A DNA stretch of 64,000 nucleotides from Verrucomicrobiota bacterium (GTDB lineage: Bacteria > Verrucomicrobiota > Verrucomicrobiia > Opitutales > Intestinicryptomonadaceae), in assembly GCA_023450935.1 (NCBI GenBank), contig JAEXGH010000029.1:1-64000 (forward strand), written 5' to 3'. Below, one piece after another: positions 54,901 to 63,121 of the stretch. A model generated the notes under the pieces. The model saw only the letters and a program-made list of their open reading frames with translations, made no database searches and was not told where the DNA came from. The translations under genes were made by a program, and so were the position numbers. Every line of letters starts with the position of its first letter. Position 1 is the first letter of the stretch.

Positions 54901-57900
54901 CGGGTCGTTCGTGCGGTGCAGAATCTACAACTCGGCGGTCTCGGCGTATTCTTCGGTCGCCTCTCTTGCGGTTTCCAATTCTCCCACAATAAGCGGGTAT
55001 GTCGTGGCCTCGGAGATGTCGATTACGGGGTTCATCACCCTTGAAAACGGCGCGTATTTCTATGCAGACGAGGACACAAGCCTTTCTTCGATTCGCGCAA
55101 TGAAAGACGCCGTTGCCGAAATCAACATATCGGACGGCGCAAAAGTTGTTCTGACGAACGAAAACAACTACGCCTTCGGCAGCACGATTGCTTCGCAAAA
55201 CAAGGGGCACGTTTCCGTTACGGGCGGCGGAACGCTCACTATGACGGGCGCAAGCGGCGACGTTTTCATCAGAAATATGGACCTCGACTTGCGCGTGCCC
55301 ACCACCTCCGATTTCAACTCGTTCAATGTGGCGAACGCCAATATCCGCTTCGGCGCAAATTGGACGGGCGCGCGACTGATTGGCGGGCACGACTCCGCAA
55401 TAACGATTGAAAACGGGGTTGTCTACAAGTGTACCGGAACGTATTTCAACCTGTACGCAATCTCCTCTGTGCTCAATATAGGCGAACCTTCGGAGACGCT
55501 TCTTGTCGGCGACGCCCGCGCGAAACTCGTTATGGGCGAAGACACCGACAGCGCGGTGGCTCTTTATGCGGCGGGCAAATCCTACATCAACGGCGTTGTC
55601 TACCAGCGCGGCCAGATGGACATGGTAAATTCGGGGCAGTATTGCTCGATGTTCCTTGCAAGCTGCCAAATCGGCGAGTCTGCTTGGATAGACCAGCTTT
55701 CGTCCGACCCGAAATACCCCGTGATTGTGGGGTCTGCGGCGTTTGCGGCCGACGGAACTTCCGGCATAGTCTCGAACGCCGCGACGGGCTCGTTGTGCTT
55801 CGGCTCGCGCTTCTTCATCACCGACTCCGCAACACTGCGCCTGAACTCCTCCGACGCTTTCCGTATCGGCAGAACCGGCGATACATACAATCCCCAAAGC
55901 AAATCGGTGTTTACCGTTTCGAACTTCACGGCGGCCGACATGAAAAAGTCGGGCGAAGTCGTCTATGAAGACGCGTTGGGGGCGGCAAACGCAAAGCTTA
56001 TTCTCGGGGCGGAAAACAACATCGGCGCGTTCGAATTCTTCCCGAACTCGACGCTCGAAATAACGCTCAACGGCAACAAAATAAACGTCGGCAGATTCGC
56101 CCTTGTGCCCGAGGCTTCGGAGGGAACGTTCACCCTTAAGATAAACGATTTCCAAGCAGGGCTTGTCCGCATAAGTGCGATGACCGCCGCGCAAATCGGC
56201 GCATTGAACATAGTTGACGCCGAGGGGAATCCGATAGACTATACGCTTGTTCCCGTTTCCGAATTCACCGCCACCGACTTTGTGCTCGGCGGCGCGCTGT
56301 CGATAACCGATTCGCCCAAAAATGCGATAGTCCTCGACGGCGACGTCGCGACGTTCTTCGCGGGGGCTGCGGGTTTGGCTGAAAGAGCATACCAGTGGCA
56401 GGTTTCGACCGACGGCGGCGCAACTTGGCAGAATGTAGATTCCGCAACGTCCGCCAAATACAGCTTCAACGCCACAACGGCACAATGCGGCTACCTCTAC
56501 AGGTGTGTTGTTTCGGGAGGCGGAGAAACTGCTGTTTCCGACGCTGCGCGCCTTGCGGCTTTCGGTTCGGCAACCGTCTACGTTTCGCCCGACGGCGACA
56601 ACTCCGACGGGGCGTCGTGGGGAACGGCCTTCAACACTCTTGCCGCCGCGGTTGCGTCCGCGCCCGACGGCGCGAGGATTTTCGTCAAGAACGGCACGTT
56701 CACAACGTCGCGCATTGTGGTTAAAAAGAACCTCGAAATAATCGGCGGCTTTGCCGGCTACGAAAGTTCTGCGGAATCGCGCTCGGGCGGCGAGACGGTC
56801 GTTTCGGGCGGCGGCGCGCACGCTCCGCTGCTTGTCCGCAACTGCACGGTGTTGTTGCGCTCGCTTACTATAGCCGAAACGTCGTCTTCGTCGGCGATAA
56901 ACGCGGACAACTCCAACCTGTTCCTGAGAAACGTCCGTATACGCGACGCCAGAAACCCGAACGGCAACGGCGGCGCAATCTACGCCTACAGCGGCAGCTA
57001 CATAGACGTTCTCGACTGCGAGTTCGAAAACTGCTCCACATACTGGGCGGGCGGCGCGCTTTTCCTGCGCGAAGCCTCGGGCAGAATATCGCGCGCATAC
57101 TTCGGCAACTGCAATTCCGACAACGTAAGCAGCCTAATCCACCTCGCGGGCGGCAACCTCTACATGGAAAATACAACGGTATTCGACTGTTTCCCCCATT
57201 CGGGGAAAACGTCCGCAATTGCCGCGGCCGAAAATTCCGCAACGCAGACTAACTCTACGTTTGTGGCAAACCTGTGCACGTTCGCGCAAAACGGAATCTC
57301 CAATAAAACTCTTGTGGGCGTTTCGGCGGGAAGCTCGGCGCACCTGTTCAACAGCATAGTTTGGGGCGGCGACGGCGTTTTGTCGGTGGGGAAATCAGTG
57401 GAAGCCTCAAACTGCGTGCTCAACGAGGTCTTGGGCGAAAACGTTTCTGCAGCCAATCCCAACCTGTCGGCGCCCGCATACGCGGCGGGCTCGTCCGTCC
57501 GCACAATGGAGGTGGGCGAGGGCAGTCCGGCGATAGCGTTGGCGGCGATTCCCAACGCGCTTCCCGACGCGGCGGGCAGGGCGCGAAGCCTTCCGCTTTG
57601 CACGGCTGGCGCGGCGGAATACTCAGCGCAGTCGCTCGTGTTGCAAAACGGCGCGTATGTGCGCGTTGACGGCGACGGCGCGGCGGCTTCGGTCTATACC
57701 GAAGCAAACGGCGCGGCCGCCGAAGTGAATGTTTCGCGCGGTTCTCAACTCGTGCTTTCAAGCGCGAATGCGGGCGCGGCGGGAACTTTCGGCTGCGCTA
57801 TCGGCCAGCCCGACGCTTCGCGGCAGGGTTCGATTCTCTTCAGCGGCGACGGCACACTGAAGCTGACATCAACAGACTCGTTCATCAAGAACGTTTCCGT

Positions 57901-60595
57901 AGATTTCGACATTGATGTAGACGCGCCCGCAAACGCCCTGCAACTTGAAAACGCCGAATTGTTCATTTCCAAGTCTTGGCGCGGCGCGCGCCTGTTGAAG
58001 GGGTTTAACTCCGCCGTGACGGTGCGCAACGGCGCGGAAATGGTTTGCAACAAAACATACTTCAACTTCTACGTGCCGTCTTCCGCGATAAACATAGGCG
58101 AGCCTTCCGAAACCCCGCTTTCGGGCGCGGAACGGGCGCGGTTTATCACGGGCGTGTCGTCCGGCGGAAGTTCGTCGCTGCTGTGTCTGGGCAATGCCTA
58201 CATAAACGGCTACGTTGAAGTCAACGGCAGAATGGCCACGGGCTTGGGCACGGACGGCGCGCAGTTCTGCACTGTGAAGCTTGTTTCCGCGGTGTTCGAC
58301 AAATACGCCGAAATGGAGCAGAACTGTTCCGTTGCGGGCTTCCCCGCAGTGTTCGGCGGCCTGCCGGCAGACGGTGCAGGCGTGGTTTCCGCGGCTGCGG
58401 CGGGCGCGCTTAGGTTCGATTCGCGCGTGTTTATTGCCGACGGCGCAAAGCTTGAGTTGCGTTCCACAGACGCGTTCTCTATAGCCTCCGACGGCGGAGC
58501 CGCCCTTCCGCAGTCGCAATCCGTATTCACAATATCATCATTCGACCCGACGAAAGTCGTTGCGGCCGATTCGGGATACGATACCTCCGCGGCTTTGGGC
58601 GCGGCTAACGCAAAACTCGTTTTGGGCGCGGCAAACAACATCGGTGCGTTCGAATTCTTCCCGAATTCTACTCTCGAAATAACGCTGGGCGGACACTTCC
58701 TGAATGTAGGACGCTTCGCCCTTATGCCCGGGGTTTCGGAGGGAACGTTTACGCTTAAGTTCAACGACTTCGCCGCAAACCTCGTCCGCATAAGCGGCAT
58801 GACGGCGGCGGAAATCCGCGCGCTGAATATTGTAGACGCGGCGGGCAACCCGCTTGTCTACACGCTCACTCCCGCCGATGAAAATTCCGACAGCGACTTC
58901 TATCTCGACGCCACGGTCGGTATTCTCAGGTCTCCCGCAAACGCGGTTGCGCGCGCGGGCGAGACCGCCGTGTTCTCGGTTATGTCCGACGGCGACGGCG
59001 CATACCAGTGGCAGAAGTTCGAAAACGGAGGGTGGGTTGACATTTCGGGCGCGACTTCCAACGTTCTGGAAGTGCCCGTTTCCGCCGCTGACAACGGGGC
59101 AAGGTTCAGGTGCGCCATTTCCAAGGGCGGCGTGAAAATTGCTACGTCCTCCGCGGAGATAGTGCTGCTCGGCTCGGCCGACGTCTACGTTTCGGCAGAC
59201 GGCGACAATTCCGACGGGGCGTCGTGGAGCGGCGCATACACTTCGCTTTCCGCGGCGATATCCCGCGCTCCGGCAGGCGCGCGCATAAAAGTTGCGGGAA
59301 ATCTGACGATAGGCGAAAGAATCGGAGTGTCCAAGAATCTGGAAATTGAGGGCGGCTACGAGTTCGGAGCCGACGCGCCGACGGGCGTTTCGGCGATTGA
59401 TTGCGGTTCGGCGGTTGCGGCGTTCAGCGTTTTGAATTCGGCGGTGCTTTCGCTTAAAAATCTCGAAATCCGCAATACGGCGGGCGTTCCGGCAATCGGC
59501 GTGAACGCGTCCACACTCGCGCTTAAAAAATGTAGGTTCGCGAACGTGAACACTACTCCGAGTGGCGGCGCAATCTACGCCGAACAGGGAAGTGTCGTTT
59601 CCATCGAGTTCTGCGAATTTGAAAACTGTTCCACGGCATACGCGGGCGGGGCAATCTTTTTGCGCAATTCGCGCGGCATCATAAATTCGGCGTTCATCGG
59701 ATTTAGCTCCGCCACTACGGGCGGCGCGGCGATCTATCTGAAAGATTCGTCGCTCGACATGGCAAACGCGACAATCTACGGCGGAACGCCGGCGGTATCG
59801 GGGATTCCCCGAAGCGCGGTGCAGCTGATAGGCTCGAAGGCGAGAATCGATTGCGGAACGTTCGTGCAGAGCGCGGCATCGGCAAACTTCTTCGCGCTGG
59901 TAGATTCTGCATCGGAATTGAGGTTAAGAAACAGTATTGTCTGGGGCAATGTGTCGGACGCGTTAGACTGTTCGGGCGTGTTTGACGCCAAAAACTGCAT
60001 TGTAGACACGGGCTGCGCGGGCGAAAACATTTCGACCCAAAACCCCAAACTCTCCGAGCCCGCCTATTCGGGGGCGTCGTTTGTGCGCACAATGCAGGTT
60101 CCCTCCGACAGCGTAGCCGTGGGAGCGGGCGTTATAGCCGGCTCGATGAATGACGCCTGCTCGCGTCCGCGCCGCGCTCCCAACTGCACAGTCGGCGCGT
60201 TCGAATACATGAGCGACTATTCCCAGTGGGCGGTTGACGGTGGCATTGGAGACTCTCCCGCCGACTACCGCGCAATTCCTCATTCCGACGGAATAACGAA
60301 TATCGAAAAATACGTTTTCAATCTCGATGCTTCGAAAGCGGCGTCGTATGCCGACAACCCGAATTTCTCGTTCGTAAACGACGGCACTACGGCGGTGTTG
60401 CGCTTCCAGAAACGCACCGTTCTGCCCGAGGGGGTAAGTGTTCAGGCGATCTACTCTACCGACCTGGAAAACTGGCTTCCCGCAGAGATAACGGTCGATT
60501 CAAGCGGGAACGGCTTCGACAACTGCCGCGTTGAAATGGTGCCCGATGACTCGGGCAAGATTTTCATCAGACTGAAAATAGATATTCAGGAATAA
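48977..60595 (+). CDS. Giant secreted multidomain protein: glycosidase-like module, Ig-like domains, parallel beta-helices and solenoid modules
   Basis: 3872 residues; signal peptide MIRTINPFAILILCASLCCT cut after LFA. Approximate order: solenoid N (25-375); glycosidase-like barrel (380-965) with HVDVTS (Asp749), CFNPDHPC and SEGPCDHVA; Ig-like (970-1046); beta-helix with Pmp-like GGA(V/A) repeats (1049-1370); Ig-like (1385-1460); beta-helix (1463-1815); two Ig-like (1815-2005); solenoid A (2010-2440); Ig-like (2440-2530); beta-helix (2534-2885); solenoid B (2885-3310); Ig-like (3313-3398); beta-helix (3403-3745); C-terminal beta domain. Every helix opens with a VYVSPDG-type segment and SW. 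No outer-membrane barrel and no PEP-CTERM tail is seen. Likely a cell-surface or released glycan-acting protein; the catalytic module is paralogous to the proteins at 14488 and 35325. Confidence 0.85.
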   Translation: MIRTINPFAILILCASLCCTLFAERVVSGSADFTNEFTPMTESWTFNAGEDNPAVVRIFNRIQQGKSIAINRNVELVASAHCKNATTMGNMIFDSGGNLKIAETSKFTTGFDGGLFAGTAIFASGGARMTNTKGTINGAFVVNGYRWNPANGEWDMDNYCVYLRNGKWTFGAGARMEQNGASVDELSAVRALNKIENTTLNVKSAEGSLRFDEILVFDNSVLNLKSRNAIIAGSKFGASSQGDSIFELRNASGGAKLTIRASAANEIGTIRYADGASLYLDVSALDGKTADKGALSIARLAPISEGAKIKIYVDFGSGSRGNLSIGNVKSLLTEGGAEVYFKKADGYQLGALGVNMQIGVNGTLAWANSGDAVSDKSSRSAQIRITRTSGATEVARVQLEVSPDDPSAWRYRIPKEQLTAGGDISTVDVVFNTAQAVNGERGYFVLGDSRIGTFRLMKGSLKDCARTVMPVFGMKNPRETWVAIVKGLRYEYDIKVEVVNGVYEIFPRFKIADIGMQKLGLAHSQEDLIVDFYPLADTAEYCDMGRVYRNYQLARGEVKPLKERIKNNPRLKYSAESIFFRKRFGEKNNADKIEHQVRGENEPPLIVNSTFDDFGAMLTRLNELGVDKVEACFVGWGVGGFEGDYPDLAPIPAEFGGEEALIRNVNLAKSLGYQVTGHINHMDYFTIADKFDWADITKDKAGNYVKTSIYWNGRAYTPCFRRIFEKEKYMKADCEYMQRIGFNGILHVDVTSCVRPHDCFNPDHPCTRNDTADWMNKIGKMFGEYFAGFSSEGPCDHVAKSLDYVLYTSAWPSYVGKQEALVDGIVPFWQSVYHGIILSNPFYATIDYPHKHGVGSDITPYSALGSVANQRLKVFEYGGRPTYYFRMSSSDATKDYVLLPVAEAYREYAPTAYLQYEYIDSHREISSGVFVTGYSDGSEVITNYNDAPFSYAGRTVGAKDFLLLNPRNVSIDAQSRVVAGAQFALRAVCDVAGATYRWYKNGVLIEGEMSDTLTISQTDSSAVYKVEVEKNGNVYASNDWTISVGNPRLFVSKNGAAGNDGLSWATALPDLKSALARADFANCIPEIWVADGTYAVEETLSVSSSVRILGGFVGTEVSPDERPLSGSDTVLFGGGERRIIEAAQKCGVLAFDRVWFASASSPENGGALYSLAGENVFTNCRFVQNTSAKNGGAAAFVGGSVSFKNCDFFGNAAASGGAVNADNSTVVLANATFRQNSAAQHGGAASFSGSQTTVVHATFSGNSAETSGGAVSASGGTFAAVNSIFWDDSAPADSEIAVSDAAAEVSNSVVAGGFEGGLSITSANPNLGEFKRRQFSAVYTMLPAEGASADGLAAQDARAPDSDANSVARTFPCFAGAAQHAGIAVSVPTPTVGKTFVLSVAEVSGATYKWFKNGGLIEGATSTALEISQSEASAQYECKIFDASGALVSALATSVDAKPVSTVYVSPDGNDSADGLSWRTAKASLKAALAALPAAPEEGSVVKMASGEYPIAAAVAVSKPNVKIVGGLSPATDEGVPTSVPTVLDGGSASRILSVSTAAEFENLVLRNASADSGAAVLVSADAAFKHCKFVSNVSVWNGAAVQVASGAPVFESCEFESNTATYAGGAVYMKNAGAVSFKNCLFVGNKAKNGAAVICNATDAIFVNCTFVGNTATEGNAPTHCIEITNSAGPVFDGCTILGGAGGQTCAAMAGSSSTPKFYNSILWNWKNSASSAINLSGGAAATVENCVVDTGFSGGKNVLTSDPELGALADFGGTRVVPIGYDGSAAWTGRAFETSPATDAAGNARPYARCIGAFEITKNLAFTLQPKSANAYVGKSASFSAEVESEGGYSLQWEKSSDGGATWVPVDGANSATFSIESAALTDAGLYRCSATLEGSVAHSFAATLSVGDSVSVISEPSAATTEVGGSATFSVSATGSNLQYQWQIMLANGVWTDIEGATDSALTLSGISSEYSGSFVRCRIYNSAVSAYSSVASLAVSNSPTISGYVVASEMSITGFITLENGAYFYADEDTSLSSIRAMKDAVAEINISDGAKVVLTNENNYAFGSTIASQNKGHVSVTGGGTLTMTGASGDVFIRNMDLDLRVPTTSDFNSFNVANANIRFGANWTGARLIGGHDSAITIENGVVYKCTGTYFNLYAISSVLNIGEPSETLLVGDARAKLVMGEDTDSAVALYAAGKSYINGVVYQRGQMDMVNSGQYCSMFLASCQIGESAWIDQLSSDPKYPVIVGSAAFAADGTSGIVSNAATGSLCFGSRFFITDSATLRLNSSDAFRIGRTGDTYNPQSKSVFTVSNFTAADMKKSGEVVYEDALGAANAKLILGAENNIGAFEFFPNSTLEITLNGNKINVGRFALVPEASEGTFTLKINDFQAGLVRISAMTAAQIGALNIVDAEGNPIDYTLVPVSEFTATDFVLGGALSITDSPKNAIVLDGDVATFFAGAAGLAERAYQWQVSTDGGATWQNVDSATSAKYSFNATTAQCGYLYRCVVSGGGETAVSDAARLAAFGSATVYVSPDGDNSDGASWGTAFNTLAAAVASAPDGARIFVKNGTFTTSRIVVKKNLEIIGGFAGYESSAESRSGGETVVSGGGAHAPLLVRNCTVLLRSLTIAETSSSSAINADNSNLFLRNVRIRDARNPNGNGGAIYAYSGSYIDVLDCEFENCSTYWAGGALFLREASGRISRAYFGNCNSDNVSSLIHLAGGNLYMENTTVFDCFPHSGKTSAIAAAENSATQTNSTFVANLCTFAQNGISNKTLVGVSAGSSAHLFNSIVWGGDGVLSVGKSVEASNCVLNEVLGENVSAANPNLSAPAYAAGSSVRTMEVGEGSPAIALAAIPNALPDAAGRARSLPLCTAGAAEYSAQSLVLQNGAYVRVDGDGAAASVYTEANGAAAEVNVSRGSQLVLSSANAGAAGTFGCAIGQPDASRQGSILFSGDGTLKLTSTDSFIKNVSVDFDIDVDAPANALQLENAELFISKSWRGARLLKGFNSAVTVRNGAEMVCNKTYFNFYVPSSAINIGEPSETPLSGAERARFITGVSSGGSSSLLCLGNAYINGYVEVNGRMATGLGTDGAQFCTVKLVSAVFDKYAEMEQNCSVAGFPAVFGGLPADGAGVVSAAAAGALRFDSRVFIADGAKLELRSTDAFSIASDGGAALPQSQSVFTISSFDPTKVVAADSGYDTSAALGAANAKLVLGAANNIGAFEFFPNSTLEITLGGHFLNVGRFALMPGVSEGTFTLKFNDFAANLVRISGMTAAEIRALNIVDAAGNPLVYTLTPADENSDSDFYLDATVGILRSPANAVARAGETAVFSVMSDGDGAYQWQKFENGGWVDISGATSNVLEVPVSAADNGARFRCAISKGGVKIATSSAEIVLLGSADVYVSADGDNSDGASWSGAYTSLSAAISRAPAGARIKVAGNLTIGERIGVSKNLEIEGGYEFGADAPTGVSAIDCGSAVAAFSVLNSAVLSLKNLEIRNTAGVPAIGVNASTLALKKCRFANVNTTPSGGAIYAEQGSVVSIEFCEFENCSTAYAGGAIFLRNSRGIINSAFIGFSSATTGGAAIYLKDSSLDMANATIYGGTPAVSGIPRSAVQLIGSKARIDCGTFVQSAASANFFALVDSASELRLRNSIVWGNVSDALDCSGVFDAKNCIVDTGCAGENISTQNPKLSEPAYSGASFVRTMQVPSDSVAVGAGVIAGSMNDACSRPRRAPNCTVGAFEYMSDYSQWAVDGGIGDSPADYRAIPHSDGITNIEKYVFNLDASKAASYADNPNFSFVNDGTTAVLRFQKRTVLPEGVSVQAIYSTDLENWLPAEITVDSSGNGFDNCRVEMVPDDSGKIFIRLKIDIQE

Positions 60596-60667
60596 CGCGT
60601 TTATTTTGTGAAATTAAAATTGACAATGTATGTTTAAGAACCTACATCTCCCTTTTGTAGTTGATTT

Positions 60668-61774
60668 ATGTTAAAATTGTTGCCGATTTTTATTTCGCTG
60701 TCGTTCGCCGCGGCGGCCTTTGCCGCTTCGGTGAACGGGCCGACGTTCGGCTCGTATGCGGTTCAGTGCCCCGCCGATAGCGATACATACATCGGCATTC
60801 TTCCCACGCGTATGCCAGCGTTCACGGGTGAGGTTGACGGCATGACGCTGAGCTCGCGCAAAATTTCGGCGCGCGGAGAGCCCAAATGGGAGGCGGACAA
60901 GTTCGTCTACCAAAAAGGCGTCCAGACAAACCACTACTACCTGAAGTTTACTTCGGGCGAATTGGAAGGCGCGTGGTTCGACATTTTTGCCAATGACTCC
61001 TACTCGGTCCAAATTTCAATCGGCGAGGCGGAGTTTCGCAAAATATCCGTCGGCGACGCGTTCCAGATAATTCCCCATTGGACAATGGCGACGCTCTTCC
61101 CCGACGGCGGCGGCTTCGCAAAGGCGACGTCGATGATTGGCGCAACTTTGATTCGCAAACAGACGGAATTTGATTCGGAAAACGGTTCGGTTTATCCGAT
61201 AGGAAAGAACAAGGCTTTTTTGTCTACGTATTACTTTAAAAAATCGTCGTCTTCGGCGGGGTGGAAAACGACGCGAAACGCCGCCGCTGACGACTCGGTT
61301 GTGGAGCCAAACACGGGGTTGAAAATTATACAACCCGACTCGGGCACAGTCGCCATAGTTTCTGGGGTAATACCGTTATGCGCAAGTTCGTTTGAATTGT
61401 TTGTAGCCGAAGATACCGGTTCGCAAGTGCAATCGCAAGACATAATGCTCGCGATTCCTTCGGCGGTGGACATTAAATTGTCGGACTTGACTGACGCCCT
61501 CGTCGGGACGGGCGCGTTTGCGGCTTCTTCGGGTTTTGTCCCGACGGACATTTTGCGCGTCTATGACAATTCAAAAACGGGGAAAAACGTGTCGGCAACA
61601 AAAAGCTTTTATTTTAAGAAAAGCAGCGGACGTTGGGTCGATATGGGAGACTATAAGGCGGACGTAGAGGGCTTTCTGTTAAAGCCCGAATATGTTTTGA
61701 AATTTATAAAGCAAGCGGAGGGGTCGGCTATGGCTGTCCGCGTGAAAGTAAAGCACAAATACGATGTCGAATAA
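60668..61774 (+). CDS. Secreted protein resembling the TIGR02597 family
   Basis: 368 residues with signal peptide MLKLLPIFISLSFAAAAFAA. The segment VGDAFQIIPHWTMATLFPDG, followed by repeated YYFKKSS-type strands (STYYFKKSSSSAGW and SFYFKKSSGRWVD), resembles the verrucomicrobial TIGR02597 group, a secreted beta-rich family of unknown function. The family name comes from recalled pattern, so moderate confidence. The gene starts 72 bases after the giant gene and overlaps the next by eleven bases, implying one transcript for three small exported proteins. Confidence 0.68.
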   Translation: MLKLLPIFISLSFAAAAFAASVNGPTFGSYAVQCPADSDTYIGILPTRMPAFTGEVDGMTLSSRKISARGEPKWEADKFVYQKGVQTNHYYLKFTSGELEGAWFDIFANDSYSVQISIGEAEFRKISVGDAFQIIPHWTMATLFPDGGGFAKATSMIGATLIRKQTEFDSENGSVYPIGKNKAFLSTYYFKKSSSSAGWKTTRNAAADDSVVEPNTGLKIIQPDSGTVAIVSGVIPLCASSFELFVAEDTGSQVQSQDIMLAIPSAVDIKLSDLTDALVGTGAFAASSGFVPTDILRVYDNSKTGKNVSATKSFYFKKSSGRWVDMGDYKADVEGFLLKPEYVLKFIKQAEGSAMAVRVKVKHKYDVE

Positions 61775-62420
61775 TATGAAAAAACTGTTTCTAATTACAC
61801 TAATTTCCGCTGTTTCGGCGGCAAGCTCGTTCGCGGAATGGGCGTTGATTCACAGCGCGGGCGGATTTCTATACGAAGACGGAAGATCGCTCGACAAGGA
61901 GTTCAACTACGCTTTCATTGTCGATATGAACAACGGCGGTTTTGGTTCGTTCCGGTTGCAGACGGGGGACGTTTTTCGGGTGGGAGAGTTTTTAAATTCG
62001 TCAAACAACTACAAAACAATTCTCTCCAATACGCTTGTTTTGGACGATGGACTCGCTTTCGCTATGGGAAGCGACGCAATCGACAACGATAAACTCGGCA
62101 TAACCGCAGGCGCGGAAATTGCAATCGTGGTCTGGAACTCAAATAACGATACGGCTTTTGAAGGCGATAAATACTGTATTTTTACTCCTTCCATGACGTC
62201 TACCGGAGAACTCTCAAAAGGCGACCAATGGATTGTGTATGCGGGAAGTTCGGGTGAAGATGAATTATTTTATCTTCAAAACAATTTTGCGGGCGGTAAA
62301 GTTCCCGACTCGTTTACCATGCTTTCCAAAACGGTCGGGGCGGTGCCAGAGGCGGGGTATTGCGCGGCGTTATTAGGGTTGGCGGCGTTGGCGTTCGCTT
62401 TCCGCCGCGCAAGAAAGTAG
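61764..62420 (+). CDS. PEP-CTERM-like secreted protein
   Basis: 218 residues. Either the ATG at 61764 or the one at 61776 may start it; the latter gives a standard signal peptide (MKKLFLITLISAVSAASSFA). The body is a compact beta domain without repeats (FNYAFIVDMNNGGFGSFRLQ, ISxGDQWIVYAG-like). The end VPEAGYCAALLGLAALAFA followed by RRARK has the VPEx-hydrophobic-Arg plan of PEP-CTERM sorting signals, here with Ala in place of Pro. The gene overlaps the preceding one and is followed after four bases by the next, so it is the middle gene of a small exported set. Confidence 0.8.
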   Translation: MSNNMKKLFLITLISAVSAASSFAEWALIHSAGGFLYEDGRSLDKEFNYAFIVDMNNGGFGSFRLQTGDVFRVGEFLNSSNNYKTILSNTLVLDDGLAFAMGSDAIDNDKLGITAGAEIAIVVWNSNNDTAFEGDKYCIFTPSMTSTGELSKGDQWIVYAGSSGEDELFYLQNNFAGGKVPDSFTMLSKTVGAVPEAGYCAALLGLAALAFAFRRARK

Positions 62421-62424
62421 TTTT

Positions 62425-62847
62425 ATGAGCCGTTTGTTCGGTATGTTTGCGCTCGCGGTTGCTGGCGCGTTTCTTGTGCCGTGTTTCGGCGCCGAAAAAA
62501 CGGAGAAGCTAAAGCTTGTGGCGGCTTACAGGCTCGACGGCGCGTGGTTTTTCCGCGTCTTCGATGGGCGTTCGGGCGATATTATAACGGTGAAACAGGG
62601 CGTGCGCAACGGACGCGGTTTCGCCGTGGAAAATTACGACGAACCCGCGCAGACCGCAGTAGTTTCCACCCCCCACGGAAGATTTATTGTGTCGTTTAAG
62701 CAAACCGAAGCCCAAACTCCCGCGGCTGACAATCCCGATGTTGCGCTTCCCCCAGCCCCGCAGGCTACGGCGCAGCCCGACTCCGAGCAATCGGCGGATA
62801 CTGCAAAAACCGTTTCGCGCGCGCGCATTTTGGAGAACATAAAATAG
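62425..62847 (+). CDS. Small secreted protein of unknown function
   Basis: 140 residues with an N-terminal signal sequence (MSRLFGMFALAVAGAFLVPC, cut near FGA). Residues about 25-95 form a small beta-rich region (AAYRLDGAWFFRVFDGRSGD, VVSTPHGRFIVSF) followed by a Pro/Ala/Gln-rich tail. The beta part is faintly like the small periplasmic domains of type II secretion or pilus assembly proteins, but that is not enough to name it. Four bases separate it from the PEP-CTERM-like gene, so it is probably in the same operon. Confidence 0.65.
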   Translation: MSRLFGMFALAVAGAFLVPCFGAEKTEKLKLVAAYRLDGAWFFRVFDGRSGDIITVKQGVRNGRGFAVENYDEPAQTAVVSTPHGRFIVSFKQTEAQTPAADNPDVALPPAPQATAQPDSEQSADTAKTVSRARILENIK

Positions 62848-62958
62848 TTTTCGGGGCCGAGAAAAACAAGGCGATTATATTTGGGGAACACGCCCTTATT
62901 TGTGTAGGTGCAACAGGCGTCGGCAGGGAGTGCGCCCATTTGGCTCCCGTATAAAAAC

Positions 62959-62995
62959 AAAAAACCCTTCGATGGATCTTCCACCGAAAGGTTTT
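62959..62995 (-). terminator. Terminator downstream of tRNA-Pro
   Basis: Read on the minus strand, AAAAACCTTTCGGTGG pairs with CCATCGAAGGGTTTTTT, with one small mismatch, followed by a T-run. It may also end the plus-strand gene at 62425. Confidence 0.82.
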
Positions 62996-63069
62996 TCGGG
63001 CCAGTGAGGATCGAACTCACGACCTTTCGCACCCCATGCGAACGCGCTACCAGTCTGCGCTATGGCCCG
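62996..63069 (-). tRNA. tRNA-Pro (anticodon GGG)
   Basis: On the minus strand, the acceptor CGGGCCA pairs with TGGCCCG. The anticodon arm TTCGC-ATGGGGT-GCGAA gives GGG, and the T-arm GTGAG-TTCGATC-CTCAC is perfect. The discriminator is A and CCA is not encoded. Confidence 0.93.
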
Positions 63070-63121
63070 TAAATAATTCCATATATATTTCACCTTTTCA
63101 GCGGTTTATCAAGCTTTTTTT

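Noticed and set aside
54638..56821. Minus-strand open frame of 727 codons inside the giant gene (also one at 49946-51742)
   Set aside because: Both lie antisense to clear Ig, beta-helix and barrel modules and show the composition of antisense frames.
48977..60595. Autotransporter or chlamydial Pmp protein
   Set aside because: The beta-helix repeats are Pmp-like, but no C-terminal outer-membrane barrel ending in an aromatic residue is present.
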